A DNA stretch of 5,772 nucleotides from assembly GCA_905236465.1 (NCBI GenBank), contig CAJOQA010000081.1, positions 1-5,772 on the forward strand, written 5' to 3'. Positions 1 to 4,063 of the stretch are shown here, one piece after another. The notes beneath the pieces are model-generated. The model did no database searches. It was not told the DNA's origin and worked only from the letters and a program-made list of their open reading frames with translations. The DNA comes from an uncultured Treponema sp. Lineage in GTDB: Bacteria > Spirochaetota > Spirochaetia > Treponematales > Treponemataceae. Made by a program: the position numbers and the translations under genes. Position 1 is the first letter of the stretch; every line of letters begins with the position of its first letter.

Positions 1-84
1 GCTGAATATGAAAAGTACTATAAGATGTATACTCAGCTATATCCTGCTTTAAAAGATTCTTATAAGGCTCTTGCAGCTTGGTAA
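1..84 (+). CDS. FGGY-family carbohydrate kinase, xylulokinase-like (3' end only)
   Basis: Only the last 27 codons and the TAA stop are in the window; the gene starts upstream. The visible residues include a K-M-Y-x-Q-L-Y-P-A-L-K segment. That is the typical C-terminal helix of bacterial xylulokinase-like FGGY kinases, where a Y-x-x-Y-x-x-L-Y-P-A-L-K pattern is common. FGGY kinases phosphorylate a ketose such as xylulose, ribulose or fuculose with ATP in the cytoplasm. The stop lies 29 bp before the next start on the same strand, so the two genes are probably co-transcribed. The isomerase gene downstream fits a kinase acting on the isomerised sugar. The substrate cannot be read from this tail, and the family call rests on one short motif. 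Confidence 0.65.
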   Translation, partial: AEYEKYYKMYTQLYPALKDSYKALAAW

Positions 85-113
85 TTTTATAAAAAAATTA
101 GAGGTATGCAAAA

Positions 114-770
114 ATGAAATTAAAAATCCAAAGTGTATTTTCTAATGATTTTTTACGCTACGGAAAGGTTCTTGAAGGCTATGATACAAAGGAACTTCTT
201 TCTGTACTAGAAGAAAAAACACCTTTGCCACTTGATTCTGTAGTTTATGAACCAACAGATTCAAATTTAGAAGTTCTTTCTATAGCAAAAGAATTTAGCC
301 TTAACGCTTATGGGGGAATGCCTATTCAGTTAGGTTACTGCAACGGCTTTAACACGAAGTTAAACTGTTTTGAATATCACAGGGGCAGTGAGCTTAATAT
401 TCCTTCAAGGGATATGATTTTGCTTCTTGCCAGCGTAAGTGACATCCATAATGGAAGAATTTCCAGCAAATGCACAAAGGCATTTAGGGTTCCAGCGGGA
501 ACTGTAGTGCAGGTTTATGAAACAACCTTGCACTATGCTCCTTGTTGTGATGTTCACGGTGATGATATTGCTTCTGGCTTCCGTGTAGTTATTGTTTTGC
601 CAAAAGACACAAATACTGCAAAGCCAGATAGTAGTGTAAAAAACAACGAAGACAAAATGTTGTGGGCAAAAAACAAATGGCTTTTAGCTCATCCTTCTTC
701 AGCAGAGGCAAAATTAGGAGCCTATGTTGGTCTTACAGGAGGCAATATTGATTTGAGTTGCCTTAACTAA
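114..770 (+). CDS. DUF4867 family cupin-like protein of unknown function
   Basis: This is a 218-residue soluble protein with no signal peptide or membrane segment. It matches my recollection of the DUF4867 family, whose hallmark is a Y-C-N-G-x-N-x-K-L-N-x-x-E-Y-H block (here residues 75-89), followed by G-S-E and, further on, P-A-G-T and T-T-L-H-Y-A-P-C. E87, H89 and E93 are spaced like a cupin motif 1. P127-A-G129 with E136 and H140 resembles motif 2, so a metal-binding beta-barrel is plausible (inference). The N-terminal F-x-x-Y-G-K-V-L-E also recalls the start of ureidoglycolate lyase-type cupins. The start has a modest GAGG ribosome site at 101-104, nine bases before the ATG. The gene sits between a sugar kinase and a FucI-like isomerase, a setting I recall for this family. 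Its role is unknown; a sugar isomerase, epimerase or mutarotase role is speculative. Confidence 0.85.
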   Translation: MKLKIQSVFSNDFLRYGKVLEGYDTKELLSVLEEKTPLPLDSVVYEPTDSNLEVLSIAKEFSLNAYGGMPIQLGYCNGFNTKLNCFEYHRGSELNIPSRDMILLLASVSDIHNGRISSKCTKAFRVPAGTVVQVYETTLHYAPCCDVHGDDIASGFRVVIVLPKDTNTAKPDSSVKNNEDKMLWAKNKWLLAHPSSAEAKLGAYVGLTGGNIDLSCLN

Positions 771-791
771 GAGGAAACTCAAGATTTATTT
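752..791 (+). terminator. Possible intrinsic terminator overlapping the end of the DUF4867 gene
   Basis: Bases 753-759 (TTGAGTT) pair with 776-782 (AACTCAA). After one G-A mismatch the stem continues with 761-764 against 771-774, one pair being G-T. The six-base loop (765-770) carries the TAA stop codon. The hairpin is followed by the T-rich stretch ATTTATTTT (784-792), whose last bases run into the TTGACA of the next promoter. The stem is only moderately GC-rich and the T tract is interrupted, so termination may be partial and allow some read-through into the isomerase gene. Confidence 0.45.
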
Positions 792-819
792 TGACAAAAA
801 TACTTAAGAGACTTATACT
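791..819 (+). promoter_or_regulatory. Sigma70-type promoter of the isomerase gene
   Basis: A perfect -35 hexamer TTGACA (791-796) is followed, after exactly 17 bases, by TATACT (814-819), which matches the -10 consensus at five of six positions. Transcription should start near 826, giving a leader of about 44 bases before the isomerase ATG. The isomerase can therefore be made independently of the kinase/DUF4867 operon. No clear operator is visible, although ACTTA occurs twice in the spacer region (802-806 and 811-815). Confidence 0.75.
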
Positions 820-854
820 GATATTTTATGTGCCTTTATGGTGCTTCTAATTTT

Positions 855-862
855 AAGGAGGT
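855..862 (+). promoter_or_regulatory. Strong ribosome binding site that fixes the isomerase start
   Basis: AAGGAGGT lies seven bases before the ATG at 870. An earlier in-frame ATG at 828 has no such site and falls almost at the predicted transcription start. The 870 start is therefore much the better choice. Confidence 0.85.
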
Positions 863-869
863 TATTTAT

Positions 870-2375
870 ATGTTAACCAAAATTCAGAATATTCCTGAAG
901 TAAAGCTTGGAATCATTGCAGTCAGCCGTGACTGCTTTGTTATCTCTTTATCAGAAAAACGCAGAGCTGCAATTGTACAAGCCTACAAGGGACAATTGTA
1001 CGAGGCAAAAACGACAGTAGAAAATGAAAAGGACATGCTTAAAGCTGTAGACGAAGTAAAAGCTGCTGGTTGCAATGCCCTTGTTGTTTTCTTAGGAAAT
1101 TTTGGTCCTGAAACTCCGGAAACCCAGATTGCCCAAAAGTTTGACGGACCTTGCATGTTTGTTGCCGCTGCGGAAGAAAGTGGAAAAGATTTAATAAATG
1201 GTCGCGGAGATGCATATTGCGGAATGCTCAACTGTTCATACAACCTCAACCTTCGTCATATACCAGCTGTTATTCCTGAGTATCCTGTAGGAACGGCAGA
1301 AGATATTGCAAAGATGATAGAAGACTTTGTTCCTGTTGCCAGAACAATTCTTGGTCTTAAAGGACTTAAAATTATTACATTTGGTCCACGTCCACAGGAC
1401 TTCTTTGCATGTAACGCACCAATTAAGGGCTTGTACGACATTGGCGTTGAAATTGAAGAGAATTCAGAGCTCGATTTGCTTGTTTCTTACCGTGAACACA
1501 AGGATGATGCCCGTATTGCAGAAGTTGCAAAAGATATGGCTGAGGAGCTGGGTATGGATGGAAACAATTATCCTGAAATGTTACCCCGCATGGCACAGTT
1601 TGAACTTACCCTTCTTGATTGGGCAGAAAAGCACAAGGGAAGCAGAGATTATGTTGTCTTTGCTGACAAGTGTTGGCCCGCATTCCCAAAAGAATTTGGC
1701 TTTGAACCTTGCTATGTAAATAGCCGTCTTGCAAGCCGTGGTATTCCTGTTGCTTGCGAAGTTGATATCTTTGGCGCTATTTCTGAATACATAGGAACCT
1801 GTGTCTCTGGCGAAAGCGTTACACTTCTTGATATCAATAACTCTGTTCCAAAAGATATCTACGAATCAGATATCAAGGGCAAGTTCAGCTACCCATATAC
1901 TTTGGAAGATACATTTATGGCATTCCACTGCGGAAACACCCCCTTCTGCCGGCTTGAAAAGAAGACAAAGCCTGGAGTTAAATTCCAGCTTATTCAGAAC
2001 CGCCTGCTTGAAAACGGTGGCACACCAGACTTTACACGTGGTACCCTTGAGGGAGACATTGCTGCCAGCAAGATTACCTTCTTCCGCTTGCAGTCAAGTG
2101 CAGATACAAAACTTAAGGCTTATATTGCTCAGGGTGAAATTCTTCCTGTTGCAACACATTCTTTTGGTGGAATTGGTGTGTTTGCTATTCCTGAGATGGG
2201 CAGGTTCTACCGCCATGTTCTTATCAGCAAGAACTACCCCCACCATGGTGCAGTTGCCTTTAGCCATGTAGGAAAGGCCTTGTATACAGTGTTCCAATAT
2301 CTTGGCATTGAAGACATAGCCTTTAACCAGCCAAAAGGTATGCTTTACAAGGACGAAAATCCCTTTAGCTACTAA
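870..2375 (+). CDS. L-fucose/L-arabinose isomerase family protein
   Basis: This is a 501-residue cytoplasmic aldose-ketose isomerase of the FucI/AraA superfamily, which uses a divalent metal (usually Mn) to interconvert sugars such as L-fucose/L-fuculose or L-arabinose/L-ribulose. The likely metal ligands are E297 (in C-E-V-D), D321 (in L-L-D-I-N-N) and H458 or H459 (in Y-P-H-H-G). E297 and D321 are 24 residues apart, the same as the known E. coli FucI ligands E337 and D361. An F-H-C-G-N block (352-356) and the G-G-I-G-V-F segment are also family-like. The protein is shorter than E. coli FucI (about 590 residues) and close to AraA in length, yet the motif spacing is FucI-like. It has its own promoter and a strong terminator. 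Substrate is unsure: the GH51 gene downstream hints at L-arabinose, while L-fucose or D-arabinose remain possible. Confidence 0.85.
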   Translation: MLTKIQNIPEVKLGIIAVSRDCFVISLSEKRRAAIVQAYKGQLYEAKTTVENEKDMLKAVDEVKAAGCNALVVFLGNFGPETPETQIAQKFDGPCMFVAAAEESGKDLINGRGDAYCGMLNCSYNLNLRHIPAVIPEYPVGTAEDIAKMIEDFVPVARTILGLKGLKIITFGPRPQDFFACNAPIKGLYDIGVEIEENSELDLLVSYREHKDDARIAEVAKDMAEELGMDGNNYPEMLPRMAQFELTLLDWAEKHKGSRDYVVFADKCWPAFPKEFGFEPCYVNSRLASRGIPVACEVDIFGAISEYIGTCVSGESVTLLDINNSVPKDIYESDIKGKFSYPYTLEDTFMAFHCGNTPFCRLEKKTKPGVKFQLIQNRLLENGGTPDFTRGTLEGDIAASKITFFRLQSSADTKLKAYIAQGEILPVATHSFGGIGVFAIPEMGRFYRHVLISKNYPHHGAVAFSHVGKALYTVFQYLGIEDIAFNQPKGMLYKDENPFSY

Positions 2376-2401
2376 TTAGAGCATTTTCTTTGCGGTTAGT
2401 A

Positions 2402-2445
2402 AAAGTCATGTTGGGAAAACGTATTTCTCAACATGACTTTTTTTT
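2402..2445 (+). terminator. Strong intrinsic terminator after the isomerase gene, between convergent genes
   Basis: Bases 2402-2418 pair with 2424-2440 over 17 positions with a single G-T wobble, closing a five-base loop (ACGTA). The 3' arm runs straight into a run of T residues ending at 2445. This is a textbook rho-independent terminator for the + strand. Read on the minus strand the same hairpin is followed by TTTT only, so it could also stop the convergent lipoprotein transcript, though less efficiently. The lipoprotein stop codon (2444-2446) overlaps the T tract. Confidence 0.92.
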
Positions 2446-2908
2446 AGAAATTTGTGTCTAAATTATTTAGAAAATCTGTTACATCGTCAGCAGCATCTTC
2501 AACTTGTCTTGAAAATTCATCTGCATCAAAGTTCTCAAGCCCTTTTGCCGCGGCGTTCAGCAAACCGTTTATAAGGCTGGTTGAAGCTCCCCCTAAAGCA
2601 GATACAACTTTTTTAGCAGCATTGATATCAAGCCTTGCTATGTCTGCATAAGAACTAAGCCCTTTTTTTTCTAGCTTTAAAACCAGTTCATCCCTTTCCT
2701 GCTGATTTAATTCTGAAAGGGCTGATATGTATTCTTTTCCAAGACTTATCACAAGGTTTGTGTCAGGATTATCCTTCTTAACTTCCTTGTCCAGTTTTAC
2801 AGCGGCATTGTAAGCTCTGTTTACCTTTTCGTTTCCGCATGAAATTAGAGAAAGCGATAGTACTGCCATAACGAGCAGAAGTGACACAAGTGAAAATACT
2901 TTCTTCAT
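2444..2908 (-). CDS. Small lipoprotein of unknown function
   Basis: This is a 154-residue protein starting with M-K-K, a long hydrophobic stretch and the lipobox L-I-S-C, with the lipidated cysteine at residue 24. It should be exported and anchored to the membrane by a lipid. The mature part is about 130 residues, highly charged and apparently mostly helical. A small-residue-rich stretch (about residues 95-118, with A-L-G-G-A and L-L-N-A-A-A-K-G-L) precedes an acidic C-terminal segment. I do not recognise a family. The start at 2908 is chosen because GGAGGA (complement of 2914-2919) lies five bases upstream and the signal peptide begins exactly there; a longer in-frame extension to 2998 would add 30 Lys/Phe-rich residues and cover the promoter. 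It is divergent from the M48 peptidase gene and convergent with the isomerase gene. Confidence 0.85.
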   Translation of the reverse strand: MKKVFSLVSLLLVMAVLSLSLISCGNEKVNRAYNAAVKLDKEVKKDNPDTNLVISLGKEYISALSELNQQERDELVLKLEKKGLSSYADIARLDINAAKKVVSALGGASTSLINGLLNAAAKGLENFDADEFSRQVEDAADDVTDFLNNLDTNF

Positions 2909-2939
2909 AAAAATCCTCCAAAATACTTTTTTGTTCCTA

Positions 2940-2971
2940 ATTATAGTATAAAAAAAATCTTTTTTCTTCAA
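2940..2971 (-). promoter_or_regulatory. Likely promoter of the lipoprotein gene
   Basis: Reading the minus strand, a perfect TATAAT lies at 2945-2940, about 31 bases before the ATG, which would place the transcript start near 2933 with the ribosome site in a short leader. An overlapping TATACT (2950-2945) could serve instead. The only -35-like hexamer is TTGAAG (2971-2966). It is 20 bases from TATAAT and 15 from TATACT, neither ideal. The -10 call is reasonable; the -35 is weak. Confidence 0.45.
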
Positions 2972-3001
2972 TAGTATAGGAAAAAGGCTGATTTTCACTT
3001 G

Positions 3002-3030
3002 TTTACAAAGAAAAAAAATGGTGCTATCAT
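3002..3030 (+). promoter_or_regulatory. Promoter of the M48 peptidase gene, predicted to give a leaderless mRNA
   Basis: TTTACA (3002-3007, five of six consensus bases) and TATCAT (3025-3030, five of six) are separated by exactly 17 bases. Transcription normally starts six to seven bases after the -10, which is at or next to the ATG at 3037. No Shine-Dalgarno-like sequence precedes that ATG, which agrees with a leaderless transcript. Confidence 0.6.
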
Positions 3031-3036
3031 TGGCTT

Positions 3037-3882
3037 ATGAAAAGTATCCATAAAATTTCCGTTTTTTTATTTTTTGTCTCCCTTCTTGCACTACCGGTTA
3101 GCGCAAAGGGCTTTTGGAATAAGCTGTTGGGAAAGTCAAGCACCACTTCTAGTGGTAGCGTCGGGGCAGACAGGGAACAGTTCATGCTTGTTTCTGAAAG
3201 CGATATGAATAAAGCTGCGGCAGAAGAATATGAGCAGGTCTTGTCTGAGGCAAAAGCTAACGGGACTTTAAATACAGATCAAAGCCTTTACAACAGGGTA
3301 AACACAATTGCACAAAAGCTTATCGCAAAGGCTGATACCTTTAGAAGCGATGCTAAAAGTTGGGACTGGCAGGTTAATGTAATTACTGATGACACGGTAA
3401 ATGCCTGGTGCATGCCTGGCGGTAAAATTGTTGTTTACACAGGCATCATAAATTCCCTTTCTCTTACTGACGGGGAGCTTGCTGCCGTTATGGGACACGA
3501 AATTTCCCATGCACTAAAGGAACACAGCAGGGAACAGTCTAGCAAGCAGGTGGTTCAGCAGTTGGGGCTTTCCGCAGTTTCAAAAGTCACAGGTCTTAGC
3601 CAGACAGGACAACAGGTATTGGCTTTGGGAATGCAGTATGGGGTTACGCTTCCCTTTAGCAGGGAATGTGAGACCGAAGCAGACAACATGGGAACAGAGC
3701 TGATGGCCCGCGCAGGCTATAATCCAAAAGAGGCTGTGAGTGTTTGGAATAAGATGAATTCTTTATCATCAAGTCAAGTGCCAGAAATACTTTCAACACA
3801 CCCCTCCAACGATTCCCGTATAAAGAATTTAACTTCTGTCTCAGAAAAAGTAATGCCCCTATATCAGGCAACACAAAAATAG
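3037..3882 (+). CDS. Secreted M48-family zinc metallopeptidase (LoiP/YggG-like)
   Basis: This is a 281-residue protein with a clear signal peptide: basic K-S-I-H-K, a hydrophobic core, and likely cleavage after P-V-S-A at about residue 23. There is no lipobox, so it should be soluble or loosely bound in the periplasm. A Ser/Thr/Gly-rich linker follows (about 33-43). The M48 signature H154-E155-I-S-H158 gives two zinc ligands and the catalytic Glu. E212, in E-T-E-A-D (212-216), is the probable third ligand. The preceding N-A-W-C-M-P-G-G-K-I block (about 125-134) is typical of periplasmic M48 peptidases. There are no TPR repeats, so it is closer to LoiP than to BepA. Such enzymes usually degrade misfolded or misassembled envelope proteins. 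The start is set by the signal peptide, with no ribosome site upstream. It is divergent from the lipoprotein gene, but a functional link is unproven. Confidence 0.9.
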   Translation: MKSIHKISVFLFFVSLLALPVSAKGFWNKLLGKSSTTSSGSVGADREQFMLVSESDMNKAAAEEYEQVLSEAKANGTLNTDQSLYNRVNTIAQKLIAKADTFRSDAKSWDWQVNVITDDTVNAWCMPGGKIVVYTGIINSLSLTDGELAAVMGHEISHALKEHSREQSSKQVVQQLGLSAVSKVTGLSQTGQQVLALGMQYGVTLPFSRECETEADNMGTELMARAGYNPKEAVSVWNKMNSLSSSQVPEILSTHPSNDSRIKNLTSVSEKVMPLYQATQK

Positions 3883-3891
3883 ATTATGTGA

Positions 3892-3919
3892 GCCTCGAAA
3901 GACTTCAGTTTTTTGGGGC
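3892..3919 (+). terminator. Weak terminator-like hairpin after the peptidase gene
   Basis: Two alternative folds are visible. A short one pairs 3894-3895 and 3897-3899 with 3904-3908 around an AGAC loop, with one bulged C, and is followed directly by six T residues (3909-3914). A longer one pairs 3892-3900 with 3911-3919 over nine positions including two G-T pairs, but is not followed by T residues. The short fold fits an intrinsic terminator better, though its stem is weak. Confidence 0.35.
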
Positions 3920-3946
3920 CTATATCAATAAAAATTATTATAAATC

Positions 3947-3996
3947 AAAAAAAATTAAAAAAAATCCTTGACAAGTAGCAATTTATGCCCCATTAT
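3947..3996 (+). promoter_or_regulatory. Promoter of the GH51 gene with upstream A-tracts
   Basis: A perfect TTGACA (3968-3973) is followed after 17 bases by CATTAT (3991-3996), which keeps the key A at position 2 and T at position 6 of the -10 but matches only four of six bases. Immediately upstream are two runs of eight A residues (3947-3954 and 3957-3964) separated by TT, so their centres are ten bases apart, in phase with the helix. They may act as an UP element or bend the DNA. The predicted start is near 4003, leaving a leader of about 60 bases. The weak -10 next to a strong -35 suggests a promoter that could need activation. Confidence 0.6.
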
Positions 3997-3998
3997 AG

Positions 3999-4016
3999 AA
4001 GTATAGAAACATACTT
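3999..4016. promoter_or_regulatory. Candidate operator dyad at the GH51 transcription start
   Basis: AAGTAT (3999-4004) and ATACTT (4011-4016) form a perfect six-base inverted repeat with a six-base centre. It lies across the predicted start of transcription, where a bound repressor would block the promoter. In AT-rich DNA such a dyad can arise by chance, and it does not match operators I know, such as AraR. It could also be a small hairpin at the 5' end of the mRNA. Confidence 0.3.
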
Positions 4017-4063
4017 TATTATTATATATCATGTTTTTTTGAAATAATGAATAAGGAGGAAAC

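Noticed and set aside
828..869. Upstream in-frame ATG extending the isomerase by 14 residues
   Set aside because: It has no ribosome site and falls at the predicted transcription start; the ATG at 870 has a strong AAGGAGGT.
1327..2271. Two overlapping open frames (1327-1719, 1801-2271) on the + strand inside the isomerase gene
   Set aside because: They are out-of-frame shadows of a well-supported gene, with no ribosome site or recognisable motif.
2454..2651. Plus-strand open frame opposite the lipoprotein gene
   Set aside because: It is a Ser/Ala-rich shadow of the helical lipoprotein sequence, lying just after a strong terminator with no promoter or ribosome site.
2909..2998. N-terminal extension of the lipoprotein by 30 residues
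   Set aside because: It would bury the signal peptide and cover the promoter and ribosome site; the residues are Lys/Phe-rich intergenic translation.
3268..3510. Antisense open frame inside the peptidase gene
   Set aside because: It opposes conserved M48 coding sequence and has no start signals; the same holds for 983-1249, 1256-1441, 2094-2297 and 3656-3874.
3858..3927. Nine-base direct repeat CCTATATCA at 3858-3866 and 3919-3927
   Set aside because: It is short, with one copy inside the peptidase coding end and the other intergenic; there is no flanking mobile-element structure, so chance is the simplest explanation.
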